Source of the DNA: Orbaceae bacterium BiB | GTDB taxonomy: Bacteria; Pseudomonadota; Gammaproteobacteria; Enterobacterales; Orbaceae | DNA length: 64,000 bases | Assembly: GCA_036251205.1 (NCBI GenBank) | Contig: CP133958.1 | Span: forward strand, 1,116,001 to 1,180,000 | Reading direction: 5' to 3' | Part shown: in pieces, positions 17,331 through 27,585 of the stretch | Layout of the letters: every line of letters begins with the position of its first letter | Position numbering within the stretch: position 1 is the stretch's first letter | The notes under the pieces: model-generated | Database searches by the model: none | What the model was told of the DNA's origin: nothing | Seen by the model: the letters and a program-made list of their open reading frames with translations, nothing else | Translations under genes and position numbers: made by a program

Positions 17331-17450
17331 TTTGAGTTTGGGTAGTACATCGGTTGTTTGGGTATGAATGCCTTTGCGCGCTTGCTTCTTCGCCTGTGTG
17401 TGACTATAGTGGTGTTTCGTTGGGTGTGCTGATTGCGTTGGTGAATGTTG

Positions 17451-18169
17451 ATGGCATTGAAGGATTTTGAGGTACGTTTTGCTAAACCTGCCGATAGACC
17501 TTATTCGATGGCAGATGGGCTGGGTTTGTCGTTGTATGTGGCTTGTAATGGTCGCAAAAGTTGGCATTTTCGGTTTTCTTGGCAAGGTAGACAATGCCGG
17601 ATTTCTTTGGGGGTGTTTCCTGCGGTAGGGCTTTCTGAGGCGAGAATTTTGTGTCGAGAGGCTCATGCGTTGCTTGGTAAAGGGATTGATCCGCGTACTT
17701 TTCGGCGGCAGTCACGTTCACCTACGTTTGGCTGCATGCTTTTTCGGGTGTTTGCACGGTCTTGGTTGGCGTTTAAATTGCAACGTTTGGAGATGGTGGC
17801 TTCCCGTGAGTTTAAGCATGGGGGGCGTGCCTCGACGGTTATTCAGATTGAGCGTGCCTTTGAGCAGGATATTTTGCCGTTGTTGGGTGATAAGCCATTG
17901 GTGAGTATTACGCGGGCAGATGTGTTAGCGGTGCAGCGTGGTATTGAGAAACGAGGTGCTTTTGCTGCGGCAAAGAAGGTTCGAACTTGGCTGAAGGAGT
18001 TGTTTGCTTATGCGGTGGTTTTGGGTGAGGTGCCGTTGAACCCTGCCCTTTATTTAGGTGAGTTGGCGTTTCCTAGTGAGGGTGGGCGGGGAATGAATCC
18101 TTGTTTGTCGCTTAAGGAGTTGCCTGAGTTGTTGGTTGGTTTAGGGAGTTATCAAGGAACACGGTGGAA
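17451..18169 (+). pseudogene. P4-type tyrosine integrase, truncated before the catalytic domain
   Basis: The frame starts MALKDFEVRFAKPADRPYSM, the usual beginning of P4-family integrases (DUF4102 arm-binding domain, ~residues 1-85), followed by the SAM-like core-binding region (AFEQDILPLLGDKPLVSITRADVL, then KKVRTWLKELFAYAVVLGEVPLNPA). The sequence runs into IS copy C at ~18170; the remaining codons to 18194 are IS-derived. The catalytic R-H-R-Y domain is absent and does not resume after the IS. I preferred the ATG at 17451 over 17445 because family members begin MALxD. G+C is clearly higher than in the core genes, a sign of recent foreign origin. Confidence 0.88.
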
Positions 18170-18182
18170 TGTCTACACATTT

Positions 18183-19025
18183 TCATACAACTAAATTAAG
18201 GGGGAGCTGTTTATTAAATGCAACAGGCGTCATATATCCCAATGACGAATGTAGTCGTTTATAATTATACCAATACGCATAAGCAGAGAAACGCTGTTGT
18301 AGCTCCCTAGTATTGCTAAACGTTGTATTTTTTACAAACTCAGTTTTAATTGTCTTAAATGTTGCTTCTGACACGGCATTATCGTAAGGACATCCCTTAT
18401 TGCTTAGTGAACGGGTGATCCCAAACAGGTCAAAACATCCATCAAGCAATTGATTATCAAATTCTTTTCCTCTATCGGAATGAAATAACGCAATTGACGA
18501 TAAAGGCGCTTTAATTTGGCTTAATGCTGACATAACAAGCTCTGCTGTTTTATGTTGTCCAACACGATAGCCTGCGATTTTTCGTGCTGAAAGATCAAGT
18601 AATACGCAAAGGTAATTCCATTTTTTACCGACCTTTATATAAGTCAAATCAGCAACAATCACGGTGGCTTTCATTCCTACTGTAAAATTTCGTTGCAATA
18701 CATTATTTATAGTAACGGAATTAACGTTTTTGTTATTGTTTTTGTAACATTTTTGGGTGTATTTTGACTTTAGCGATAATGATTTCATCACTTTTGCAAC
18801 ATAACGACGAGAGACGCTTATCCCTTCAGTTAACAGTGCTTGCCGTATTCTTCTTGTTCCGTAAGACTGATAACTACCATTAAAAATCGTTAAGATCTGT
18901 TGGGCGTATTTTAATCTTCTTTGATACGCATTTTTTTTGCACTGATAATAAAAATAATGCCTTGATATACCTAAGCATCTACATAACCACTGCAACGAGT
19001 AGCGATGTCGGCAAGCTTGGATCAC
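18183..19025 (-). CDS. IS3-family transposase OrfB, copy C
   Basis: A 280-residue DDE transposase half: D in VIVADLTYIKVGKKW, D in IALFHSDRGKEF, E in GCPYDNAVSEATFKTIKTEF, with HTH_21 at the N-terminus (NGSYQSYGTRRIRQALL). It differs clearly from copies A and B (VADLTYI and SNKGCPYDN in place of CDITYI and SRKGNCWDN), so it belongs to another IS3 subgroup. It overlaps the end of orfA by 4 bases. No damage is seen. Confidence 0.92.
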   Translation of the reverse strand: MIQACRHRYSLQWLCRCLGISRHYFYYQCKKNAYQRRLKYAQQILTIFNGSYQSYGTRRIRQALLTEGISVSRRYVAKVMKSLSLKSKYTQKCYKNNNKNVNSVTINNVLQRNFTVGMKATVIVADLTYIKVGKKWNYLCVLLDLSARKIAGYRVGQHKTAELVMSALSQIKAPLSSIALFHSDRGKEFDNQLLDGCFDLFGITRSLSNKGCPYDNAVSEATFKTIKTEFVKNTTFSNTRELQQRFSAYAYWYNYKRLHSSLGYMTPVAFNKQLPLNLVV

Positions 19026-19318
19026 TGCGATTTTCGTCCCATTATCAGTGCGGCTTGCTTTAGGATATCGTTTTCCATACGAAGCTGCTTAAGCTCTTTG
19101 CGTAGAGCAATTAATTCCTGCTCCTCTAGGCTACGATTATCTTTTGTTTTGAATGAACCACTTTGCGTGGCTTGAGCAATCCAACGATCTAATGCTGATG
19201 GTGTGAGATCATATTCGGCTATTAGCTCACTACGTGACTTACCATGCTGATATAAATTAACCATCTGTTGTTTAAAATCATCATTAAATGTTCGTCTAGG
19301 TCGTTTGACTGTATTCAT
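19022..19318 (-). CDS. IS3-family transposase OrfA, copy C
   Basis: A 98-residue HTH_Tnp_1 protein (RRTFNDDFKQQMVNLYQHG, then ELIAEYDLTPSALDRWIAQA) with a C-terminal coiled coil (EEQELIALRKELKQLRMENDI). It precedes orfB with a short overlap. I did not find an A6G heptamer comparable to the ones in copies A and B, so OrfB may be made by a different slippery site or by coupling. Confidence 0.9.
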   Translation of the reverse strand: MNTVKRPRRTFNDDFKQQMVNLYQHGKSRSELIAEYDLTPSALDRWIAQATQSGSFKTKDNRSLEEQELIALRKELKQLRMENDILKQAALIMGRKSQ

Positions 19319-19386
19319 ATTTATTTCCTCTTTTAGTGATAAGTTTACCTTACCCCCTAAAAAAACTGTATGAATTAGTGTAGCCT

Positions 19387-19467
19387 ATCCAGATTAACTT
19401 CTTGAATTCGATAAGGAGCTGAATGATTAACAGCTGCATTAGCCGTAACAATACCTGATAACAACAT
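19387..19467 (-). pseudogene. Possible 5' remnant of a secreted-protein gene cut by IS copy C
   Basis: From an ATG at 19467 the minus strand reads MLLSGIVTANAAVNHSAPYR..., a short hydrophobic segment with an ANA-A signal-peptidase-like site, and runs straight into the IS end. No strong ribosome site is visible and only ~27 codons remain, so this may be chance. If real, the rest of the gene was lost with the IS-linked rearrangement. Confidence 0.3.
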
Positions 19468-19830
19468 AAAGACACTAAAAGATAATACAAACTCATTGAT
19501 AATAAGTATATTTTCCTATGCTATTTTTTTGAGATCGCTCACTCTTCTGATGAGACAAATTGCGAACATCATAAGGTATAACTCGATTATGAGATATTAT
19601 AGAGGGTGATAATTCATATTACTCTAATTTATAGCGAGAGACTTGAGAATTGATTTAACACTTATTTACTAAATAAAATAAAAAACGGCTAAAAGTACAA
19701 GTTTTTTTATTACATATTGTTATAATGAATCAATCTTAACGATGATTAGCGTTTGTAAACTTAGGTTTTTAGCTATTTGAAAAGAATTAAACACTACTAT
19801 TAATATATAAAATATAGAGAATAATTGATT
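19468..19830. other. AT-rich gap between the island edge and marC
   Basis: This holds the upstream region of the MarC gene. No ORF, tRNA remnant or second attachment core was found, so the right boundary of the mobile region is placed near 19386 only because core-type genes begin after it. Confidence 0.5.
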
Positions 19831-20493
19831 ATGATCGAATTACTCCAAGTTATTGGTTTTGGTTTATTAATGTTTATTCCATTAACAAATCCATTAACTA
19901 CGGTCGCATTATTGTTGGGTCTATCGGGTGATATGACCAATGACGAAAGAAATCGTCAATCAAACTTAACTTGTATCTATGTTTTTATCATCATGGTCAT
20001 ATCTTTCTATTGTGGTCAAGTTGTGATGAAAACATTTGGGATATCCATTCCTGGATTAAGAATTGCGGGTGGAATGATTGTCGCTTTTATTGGTTTCAGA
20101 ATGCTATTTCCACAACAACCTGTTCACAAAACACCTGAAGCCGATGCTAAGAAAAAAGAGCCGTCAAATAATATCGCTTTTGTTCCACTTGCGATGCCAA
20201 GTACTGCGGGGCCGGGAACTATTGCAATGATAATTAGTATGGCTTCTACCGTGCAAACCGGCGGCTATGATGTTACGCCTTGGGTTATTTATACGGCCTC
20301 AATTTTAGTGCCATTACTACTGTGTCTTATTTTATGGGCTTGTATGCGCAGTGCGGGAACAATCATGCGCTTAATTGGTAAGAGTGGGATTGAAGCAGCA
20401 TCGAGAATAATGGGCTTTTTATTAGTCTGCATGGGGACCCAGTTTGTTATCAACGGTATTTTAGAGTTGATTCACCTATACCCAACGATTTAA
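19831..20493 (+). CDS. MarC-family integral membrane protein
   Basis: About 220 residues with six predicted membrane helices (e.g. [53 protein letters not shown]) and the family signature around [19 protein letters not shown]. MarC proteins (UPF0056) sit in the inner membrane; despite the name their substrate is unsettled and the E. coli member is not required for multidrug resistance. The ATG at 19831 is preferred over the TTG at 19825 because AGAG lies at a reasonable distance. It is convergent with the DUF2461 gene and marks the start of core-type sequence. Confidence 0.88.
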   Translation: MIELLQVIGFGLLMFIPLTNPLTTVALLLGLSGDMTNDERNRQSNLTCIYVFIIMVISFYCGQVVMKTFGISIPGLRIAGGMIVAFIGFRMLFPQQPVHKTPEADAKKKEPSNNIAFVPLAMPSTAGPGTIAMIISMASTVQTGGYDVTPWVIYTASILVPLLLCLILWACMRSAGTIMRLIGKSGIEAASRIMGFLLVCMGTQFVINGILELIHLYPTI

Positions 20494-20526
20494 TGACTAG
20501 ACTAATTATGAAAGCCCTTGTTTATT

Positions 20527-21219
20527 TTATAGTGTTGGAATGTTTTTTATCATTTCAACTTTCATCAAATAATCATAGAGTGGTGATATTTGTTTAAAGC
20601 CTTTATATAAGATGGTCGCTAAATTTTTATCAAAAATATCCTCAATTTGAGGATTGCTAACCATCACAGCAAAGCTTTTGCGATTATACCAAGTTAAAAT
20701 ATCATCAGGTAAATCTTTCGTTAAAGAACGTTTATAACTGTCACCAACTAATTCAAATGGTTTTTTTACGCATCGGATCATCTTTTGAAACTTTTCAGGA
20801 TCTTGTTTTATCTCATCGCGAAATATATCCATCGTTGATTTTGGTGCACAATAATAGCCTAAACCATAACGATACATATCTGGAGCAATTTCAAAAAAAT
20901 AGGCTGGAGCTTCCTTCCAATCACGACTCGGCCTTTTGAAGGTTAACCAAAGCCGACTACGATAGAGGGATTTATCATGAGAAAACCGCGTATCCCGGTT
21001 GATTCTCGATAGCGTTTTACCAATAGCGGGTTTCGTTTCTAACCACTGATCTATTTTTAACATATCGGGAGAAAGTTGTTCAACTAATGCTCGAAATGGT
21101 TTAACAAGCTGCTCATCATATACCGTACGATTTTCGTGAAACCACTCTCGACTATTTTTAACCTTTACATTTTGTAAAAAATTTAGTCCCGCTTGAGAAA
21201 AACCGGTAAATTCCGCCAT
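20527..21219 (-). CDS. DUF2461 domain protein
   Basis: A 230-residue soluble protein of the TIGR02453/DUF2461 family, recognisable by REWFHENRTVYDE near the N-terminus, SRINRDTRFSHDKSLYRSRLW in the middle and a C-terminal YKGFKQISPLYDYL segment. The role of the family is unknown. AGGAGATAAACG precedes the ATG. It starts 10 bases after kdsB on the same strand and may be the last gene of the msbA-lpxK-ycaR-kdsB transcript, which is not its usual E. coli neighbourhood. Confidence 0.85.
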   Translation of the reverse strand: MAEFTGFSQAGLNFLQNVKVKNSREWFHENRTVYDEQLVKPFRALVEQLSPDMLKIDQWLETKPAIGKTLSRINRDTRFSHDKSLYRSRLWLTFKRPSRDWKEAPAYFFEIAPDMYRYGLGYYCAPKSTMDIFRDEIKQDPEKFQKMIRCVKKPFELVGDSYKRSLTKDLPDDILTWYNRKSFAVMVSNPQIEDIFDKNLATILYKGFKQISPLYDYLMKVEMIKNIPTL

Positions 21220-21229
21220 CGTTTATCTC

Positions 21230-21991
21230 CTATAATGCCTTATTTGCCAAAAAAATTGCTCTAACTTTTTTTAGATCTTCGGGTGTATCAACCCCAATCG
21301 CTGGAACTTCTTTCGCTTTTTCAACATGAATTTTTTCACCATACCAAAGTACACGTAATTGTTCTAGCATCTCGATTTGTTCTAATTGTGATGGCTGCCA
21401 ATTAATGTAACGACGAATAAATCCGGCTCGATAGGCATAAATACCAATATGGCGTAAATAAAAGTCGCCAATTAAATCTTTAGATTTAGCAAAACGATCT
21501 CGTTCCCATGGAATAGTCGCTCGAGAAAAATAGAGAGCATAACCATTTTTATCCATCACGACTTTAACCGCACCAGGATTAAAAGCTTCTTCTACCGAGT
21601 CGATAGGTACCGCCAAGGTCGCCATTCCTGTATTAAACTGTACTAAATTATTCGCCACTTGATCAATAATTGTTGGTGGAATTAAGGGTTCATCACCCTG
21701 AACATTAACAATCACTTCGTCATCACTAAAGCCACATTTTTCAATAGCTTCGGCTAATCGCTCAGTACCAGAGTTGTGTTTTTCACTCGTTAAAACAACT
21801 TGACCATTATAAGATGAGACAACATCAAAAACTTGTTGATTATCGGTAGCAACAATCACACGTGTTGCGCCTGATTTTTTTGCTTGTTCCATAACGCGAA
21901 TAACCATTGGTTTACCGACTATATCGGCTAATGGCTTACCCGGTAATCGAGTTGAAGCATAGCGAGCAGGAATAACAACGGTATAACTCAT
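21230..21991 (-). CDS. kdsB: CMP-KDO synthetase (3-deoxy-manno-octulosonate cytidylyltransferase)
   Basis: A 253-residue cytosolic enzyme that activates KDO with CTP before transfer to lipid A. Visible signatures are [19 protein letters not shown] (nucleotide-binding loop), [23 protein letters not shown] and the [15 protein letters not shown] segment near the C-terminus. Length matches E. coli KdsB (248). Its start overlaps the ycaR stop by 4 bases, so the pair is translationally coupled, as in enterobacteria. Confidence 0.96.
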   Translation of the reverse strand: MSYTVVIPARYASTRLPGKPLADIVGKPMVIRVMEQAKKSGATRVIVATDNQQVFDVVSSYNGQVVLTSEKHNSGTERLAEAIEKCGFSDDEVIVNVQGDEPLIPPTIIDQVANNLVQFNTGMATLAVPIDSVEEAFNPGAVKVVMDKNGYALYFSRATIPWERDRFAKSKDLIGDFYLRHIGIYAYRAGFIRRYINWQPSQLEQIEMLEQLRVLWYGEKIHVEKAKEVPAIGVDTPEDLKKVRAIFLANKAL

Positions 21992-22176
21992 AGAGTAACC
22001 TCTGATTCAGTCGAATTTAATGATTTAGCCTCATCTTCAATTAGTACAGGAATACCATCAATAATAGAAAACACTAGCTTATCAGCAACACAAGTCAATG
22101 TTTGTTCTTGTTGATTATAATTCATTACGGCAAAACATTTTGGGCAAGCAAGTGTAGAGAGTAATTTTTCTTTCAT
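21988..22176 (-). CDS. ycaR: Trm112-family small zinc-ribbon-like protein YcaR
   Basis: A 62-residue protein ([20 protein letters not shown]) matching YcaR/UPF0434, a Trm112-like fold between lpxK and kdsB in gammaproteobacteria. A single CPKC pair is present; the second pair of a classical zinc ribbon is not. Its function is not established; Trm112-like proteins often act as small activators of partner enzymes. Overlap with kdsB suggests coupled expression. Confidence 0.92.
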   Translation of the reverse strand: MKEKLLSTLACPKCFAVMNYNQQEQTLTCVADKLVFSIIDGIPVLIEDEAKSLNSTESEVTL

Positions 22177-22203
22177 AACATAGGTACCTTTTCTTAATCA
22201 ATT

Positions 22204-23178
22204 CTATTTATTAAGTTTTATTAATAAATTATCTAGAAATAATTCGGTTAATTTAGCATCAATAGGTAAATACCACCAATTTTTCTGCGCAAAGGCAGAA
22301 CATTTTACCGCATCTTTTTCAGTCATTAGTAATACTTGCTGAGGATCAGCTAACGCTAACAACTGCTCTTGTGAATAATCCTGATGATCCATAAATGCCG
22401 TTGTTTTGATGAGCTCAACATTGTTTTTTTCAAGCATCGTAAAAAATCGACTCGGATCACCGATTCCGGCCATTGCGGAAACGGCTTTGAGTTCATTAAC
22501 GGGTCTACACTCTTGAGTTAGTAGATTAATAGCTTGATGAGGCTCTAGTGTCATAGTATAAGCATCTTGATAATGTTGTTCCGACGGTCCATTAATAACA
22601 ACAAAATCAACTGATTTTAAACGAGACGAAGTTTCCCTCATTGGGCCCGCAGGCAAATACCAACCATTACCAAATCCCCGCTTTCCATCAACCACAACAA
22701 TTTCAATATCACGTTTTAATGCGTAATGTTGTAAACCATCATCCGTAATAATAATATCGATAGGATAATTTTTTAAAAGTAATTGTACAGCGTCACTACG
22801 TTTAGGTGATACAGCAAAAGGAACATGTGTTCGTTGATAAACTAAAACAGGTTCATCACCAACAATGCTTGCTGATGTTTGCTCCGAAACAATGAGTGGA
22901 TAATGATCGCTTTTTCCGCCATAGCCTTTTGAAACAACTCCAACTTGATACCCCTTAGCCGTTAAATGCTCAACAAGATAAATGACTAATGGCGTTTTAC
23001 CATTACCACCAACAGATAAGTTACCAACAATCACAACCGGAACAGGAGCTTGCCAAGATTTGAAAATACCCCATTGATAAAATTTTTTACGACAAAACAC
23101 TAATAAACCGTAAAGAAATGATAATGGCACAAATAACCAATATAGCTTATTTTGTCCAGACCACATTTTAGCAAGCAT
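22204..23178 (-). CDS. lpxK: Tetraacyldisaccharide 4'-kinase
   Basis: A 324-residue inner-membrane-associated kinase that phosphorylates the 4' position of the lipid A disaccharide to give lipid IVA. A hydrophobic N-terminal helix (KLYWLFVPLSFLYGLLVF) is followed by the Walker A-type loop VGNLSVGGNGKTPLVIYLVE and the DDGLQHYALKRDIEIVVVD motif. The start MLAKMWSG matches E. coli (MIEKIWSG). It lies between msbA (21 bases upstream) and ycaR, as expected for a lipid A operon. Confidence 0.96.
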   Translation of the reverse strand: MLAKMWSGQNKLYWLFVPLSFLYGLLVFCRKKFYQWGIFKSWQAPVPVVIVGNLSVGGNGKTPLVIYLVEHLTAKGYQVGVVSKGYGGKSDHYPLIVSEQTSASIVGDEPVLVYQRTHVPFAVSPKRSDAVQLLLKNYPIDIIITDDGLQHYALKRDIEIVVVDGKRGFGNGWYLPAGPMRETSSRLKSVDFVVINGPSEQHYQDAYTMTLEPHQAINLLTQECRPVNELKAVSAMAGIGDPSRFFTMLEKNNVELIKTTAFMDHQDYSQEQLLALADPQQVLLMTEKDAVKCSAFAQKNWWYLPIDAKLTELFLDNLLIKLNK

Positions 23179-23199
23179 CGAGTACCATTCCTATGTTAT

Positions 23200-24954
23200 C
23201 TATTCACTAAACTGAAGTTGGTGTAACTGAGCATAAGCACCATTTTGTCCAATTAACTCTTTATGAGTTCCTTTTTCAACAATACGTCCATCACTCACAA
23301 CTAAAATTTCATCTGCATTTTCAATTGTAGATAATCGATGGGCAATGACGAGTGACGTTCTGTCTTTTTGTAGTTCATTTAAAGCTAATTGAATCGCTTT
23401 TTCTGATTCAGTATCTAAAGCAGAAGTCGCTTCATCTAAAATAAGAATCGGATTGTCTCGTAGTAATGCTCGAGCAATCGCAACGCGTTGACGTTGTCCA
23501 CCTGACAGCAATACACCATTTTCACCAACGACAGTATCTAACCCTTGATCTAAATCACGAATAAAATCCATCGCATAAGCATGAGTTGCGGCTTGCTCAA
23601 TCTGTTCTTGAGTATACTGTCCTGCTCTTGCATAAGTGATATTATTAGCAATCGTATCGTGGAAAAGATGCACATTTTGCGATACTAAACCGATTTGATT
23701 TCTTAATGAGGCTAACGTATATTCTTTAATGTTTACACCATCAATAAATATTTCACCTTGTTCAATATCATAAAAACGGGTTAATAGACTTGCAATCGTT
23801 GATTTACCAGATCCTGACCGTCCAACTAAAGCAATACTTTTACCTGCAGGCACTTTAAAACTGACATTAACAAGTGCAGGAGTTTCTCGAGTTGGGTAAG
23901 TAAATGTGACATTTCTAAATTCAATTTCACCGGCTGCATTTTCTAATACGAGTTTACCTTCGTCTTTCTCTAATGGTGAATTGAATAGATGGAAAATAGT
24001 TTGGCAAGCAGCCATTCCGCGTTGAAATTGTGCATTTACATTTGTCAGCTCTTTTAGTGGTTTCATCAACGCAATCATCGCAGAAAATACCACGGTAAAT
24101 TGACCAGGTGTAAGATCGACCACATCATGGAAACTGGCCATAATCAGAATAAAAGATAACGCAATTGAAGCAATTAATTGAATAAATGGTGTTGATAATG
24201 CTGAAATAGAGACCATTTTCATCGCTTGTCGACGAATGTGGTTACTGGCCTTGGCGAAGCCTTTGATTTCTGTCTCTTGTGCACCAAAAATCAAAACTTC
24301 TTTATGCCCTTTCAACATCTGTTCTGCACTACCGGTCACCATTCCCATGCTGTTTTGAATATTTTTACTGAGTTTTCTAAACCGTTTAGAGATAATAGAA
24401 ATCAAGATCCCCACAATCGGCCCAATAATTAGCAAAACTAAAGAGAGCTGCCAACTATTATAAAACATGACACCAATCAACCCAATTAGATAGATCGATT
24501 CACGAACCACTACAATCAAACTTTCTGCTGAAGATGCAGCCACTTGCTCAGAGTCATAAGTGATACGCGACAGTAATCGTCCTGTCGAATTTTTATCAAA
24601 AAAACTAACTGGTGAATAAACAAAATGTGCAAATAAACTCTGCCGAATCCCCATCACGATTTTGCCCGATATCCAAGCGAGCAAATAGGCTGAAACATAG
24701 TTGGAGACGCCTCGAATAAAAAATAGCACTAAAACAATAAACGCTAAATTAAATAAAAATGATCTATCATTACTACTAAATCCATCATCTAATAGTGGTT
24801 GGATTAATGATAAAAGATAGGTATCTGAAGCCCCATTAATCACTAAACAAACAACAACAATCGCTAAATAGGCTTTAAATGGTGCGATTCTCGGCCATAA
24901 TCGTTTAAATGTATCCCAAGTTGATAAATCTTTATCTAAAATTTGTTCATTCAC
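23200..24954 (-). CDS. msbA: Lipid A flippase / ABC exporter MsbA
   Basis: A homodimeric half-transporter that flips lipid A-core across the inner membrane. Six helices are followed by an ATPase domain with Walker A (GRSGSGKST), signature [15 protein letters not shown], Walker B ([12 protein letters not shown]) and the H-loop IAHRLST. I place the start at GTG 24954 ([13 protein letters not shown]), preceded by GAGAT, because E. coli MsbA begins HNDKDLSTW; this gives 584 residues against 582 in E. coli. The longer frame from 25032 would overlap comEC and add unrelated residues. It is downstream of comEC and upstream of lpxK. Confidence 0.96.
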   Translation of the reverse strand: MNEQILDKDLSTWDTFKRLWPRIAPFKAYLAIVVVCLVINGASDTYLLSLIQPLLDDGFSSNDRSFLFNLAFIVLVLFFIRGVSNYVSAYLLAWISGKIVMGIRQSLFAHFVYSPVSFFDKNSTGRLLSRITYDSEQVAASSAESLIVVVRESIYLIGLIGVMFYNSWQLSLVLLIIGPIVGILISIISKRFRKLSKNIQNSMGMVTGSAEQMLKGHKEVLIFGAQETEIKGFAKASNHIRRQAMKMVSISALSTPFIQLIASIALSFILIMASFHDVVDLTPGQFTVVFSAMIALMKPLKELTNVNAQFQRGMAACQTIFHLFNSPLEKDEGKLVLENAAGEIEFRNVTFTYPTRETPALVNVSFKVPAGKSIALVGRSGSGKSTIASLLTRFYDIEQGEIFIDGVNIKEYTLASLRNQIGLVSQNVHLFHDTIANNITYARAGQYTQEQIEQAATHAYAMDFIRDLDQGLDTVVGENGVLLSGGQRQRVAIARALLRDNPILILDEATSALDTESEKAIQLALNELQKDRTSLVIAHRLSTIENADEILVVSDGRIVEKGTHKELIGQNGAYAQLHQLQFSE

Positions 24955-24997
24955 AATATAATCTCTATCGACAATCTTAATTAAAATTATGGCTATT

Positions 24998-27321
24998 TTA
25001 CCTGTAATTAGGCAAAGCACCAAACCAATCATGATACCAACGTGGTTTTATTTCTTCTCGCATAGTCTCAAGTAGCCATTTTTTATCATAAAATGATACT
25101 GAAATTTGTCCTGATATACTGGTTAGACGATACGACAGATTAAGATCTTGATAGCGAGATAATGCTTTATTGGATGGTAGTTTCCATGGGTTATAACGAG
25201 CGACTGAAGCCAATGAAAGTTCTGGATTTACTTTTGCTAAGAAAGGATAATAAGATGATGTATTACTACCATGATGAGGAGTTTGTAGTATGGTAGAAGA
25301 TAATATTTTATTTTTATCCAATACCAATAATTCCTCCTGTTTTCTCTCTAAATCCCCTGTTAATAAAATAGAATATCTATTATCACTAATACGAATGACA
25401 CATGATCGTGCATTCATTGCTGATTGATCCACATCGTCTAGGACTTTGTTTGGCCATAACACAGCTAACTGTAATCCTTGCCAACTAAGCTGATTACCAC
25501 TAGTACAGATATAATTGTTTGAGAGTCGGTTAGAAGAACTCATTAACCAGGCATTTGGAAAGTATTGTTTTAAAATTGCTAAGCCACCAATATGATCATT
25601 ATGTTCATGACTGATAATAATGCCTTCTACAGTAAGATTATGCCACTGTAAAAATGGTAAAATAATCAGTTCAGCAGCACTACTATTTTGCCACATTGCT
25701 CCAGTATCATACACTATAGCTGATTTACCTTTTGTTATTACTACAGCTAAACCATGACCAACATCGAGCATATCTACTCGCCAATTATATGATTGTCGTT
25801 TAATCATCGGAGAAAGTGCAATCAATATCACGACAATCAACGATAACAGGTAACTACGCCACAACATTGTTTGCCAAATAATCACCATTAACCAACCAAT
25901 CCCACTTAGCAAATAAAAACCATCTGCAATAGCAAACCAATAACCAGATAGTTGTGTTAAAAGGATAAATAGTCCTGATATAGATTTTTCGGCAATCATT
26001 CCAAACCAAATCGCTAAGTAAAAAAAGTCAAAAAAACTCATTAGCAACATTAGTAAAACTGCTGGAAACGTAATAAATGAGATAGTCGGAATGGCAATTA
26101 AATTAGCCATAATGGATGTACCGCTGATACCATTAAATATCAGGAATTGAATTGGTAGTAGCAATAAAGTTAATAAGCATTGTAATTTTACCAGTTGCCA
26201 TAAATAGGTTTGTTGCGGATACTTACTACTCTTGGAAGGAAACCAATGTGTAATAAAAATTAAACATATAACGGCATAACAGGATAACCAGAAACTTTCT
26301 GCTAATATCATAAAAGGATCGATAAAAAGTAATATAGCAATAATACGGTTAATAATTTGCCATGAACTTAAGAATATTTTTTTTAATGATAAAATCTGCC
26401 ATAAGGATAACGCCAGTAAAGCTCTTATTACGGGTGGATTAAACCCAGATAACCATCCATAACATATTGCAAGTATCAAACTAAAGGAGAGTGGCAGCCA
26501 ATAATAGATAAAGCGAATAGGTAAAAAAATTGCAATCCCCTCATCACTTTTTTACCAAGATAAGCGACAAGCATAATATGCATACCTGAAATTGCCATTA
26601 AATGGGCAATTCCTGTCTGTAACATCACATTTTTATGTTGCGATGTTAATCGAAAGCGTTCACCAAATGCTAACGCGAGCATCATATCCCCATAATCAAA
26701 TAAATTAATATAAGGTAATGCTTTATCAACTAACTGCTGACGAAAATTTTTTGTGTTCTTAAGTTGGGATGCTTCGACTACTGTCCCTAATAATATTTTG
26801 CGGTTAGCCATAGCAAAACGTTGAGAGTCAAAGCTACCTTGATTCAGATAACTGTGTACCGCTTTTGTTTTAACTTTAACTTGCCATAATTCCCCAGCAG
26901 AAGGAAAAGGTGCATTTTTCCAAAATAGAGCAATTGTTAGTGAGCTATTGATAAATTGATCGTTGATCCGCTGAATTCTAAAATCAATATAATGTCCCTG
27001 TGGCGCATCAATACTTGTTAGTGGCAAAAGATTAATCGTCTTCACCACTACCTCCATAGTTAAATTCTGATCAATATATTGTTCGACCGTCTGTAGATAA
27101 CTTACTGCATGCTGTGTAGACCATAGAAAGCTGGCCACGAGAACACCCAATATAATCCAGAACGTTTTTCTAAAAAAAATACTTATACCAACAATCATTG
27201 TCAGTATTAATAATAAAAGGTAACTACTATATATGGATGGTAACTTTGTTAAAAAAAGTAATGGTAAACAGCCTAATGAGAAACAGAGTAAACCGAGATC
27301 GTAAGCGACTTTATACTGCAC
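24998..27321 (-). pseudogene. comEC: DNA uptake channel ComEC/Rec2, split by a one-base frameshift
   Basis: Two adjacent minus-strand frames give one ComEC: residues 1-281 (27321-26476, DUF4131 and the start of the competence domain, ending after LMAISGMHIMLVAYLGKKVMRG...) and 493 residues (26479-24998, remaining helices plus the metallo-beta-lactamase-like domain with ISHEHNDHIGG). Reading the T7 tract at 26529-26523 as T8 joins the frames smoothly (QFFLPIRFIYYWLPLSFS into LILAICYGWLSG). Total ~775 residues fits the family. A slippage mutation, phase variation, transcriptional slippage or a sequencing error in the homopolymer are all possible. It precedes msbA as in E. coli (ycaI-msbA). Confidence 0.9.
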
Positions 27322-27585
27322 AATTGACCTACTTATACTATCAGTATATTAGCTAATTCAATAATTACTGAGACATTAACAGATTAAATCAATTGAAGGA
27401 TAAATCCGTAATAGATATGCTGAGATGCTCACAAATAATAAGGTGGGTTTGCAGCTATATGATAAATACATTAACACTAACTAAACTTTTCGTTAAAATA
27501 TTGATGTAACATATCAATATAGTATAAAAATGGTGAATCCCGAGTGAAAAGGATCCACCAATATGATTAATGATAATGACGCAAT

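Larger units (their letters stand above)
18170..19386 (-). mobile_element. IS3-family insertion sequence, copy C
   Basis: Inverted ends share CTACAC and TTCATACA: GTCTACACATTTTCATACA at the left (from 18171) and, reading inward, GGCTACACTAATTCATACA at the right (to 19385). Between them lie orfB and orfA on the minus strand. No target duplication is visible (GAA or AAT on the left, TAT or ATC on the right). The left end cuts the integrase and the right end abuts a possible secreted-protein remnant, so this copy too marks a rearrangement joint. Exact ends are uncertain by one or two bases. Confidence 0.88.

Noticed and set aside
17292-17721. Minus-strand ORFs opposite the integrase
   Set aside because: Low-complexity translations (Pro/His/Lys/Gln-rich) of the G+C-richer integrase strand; no start signals.
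19387-19830. Search for a second tRNA-Gly attachment core at the right island edge
   Set aside because: No match to TTCGAGTCTCG was seen, so the right boundary remains undefined.
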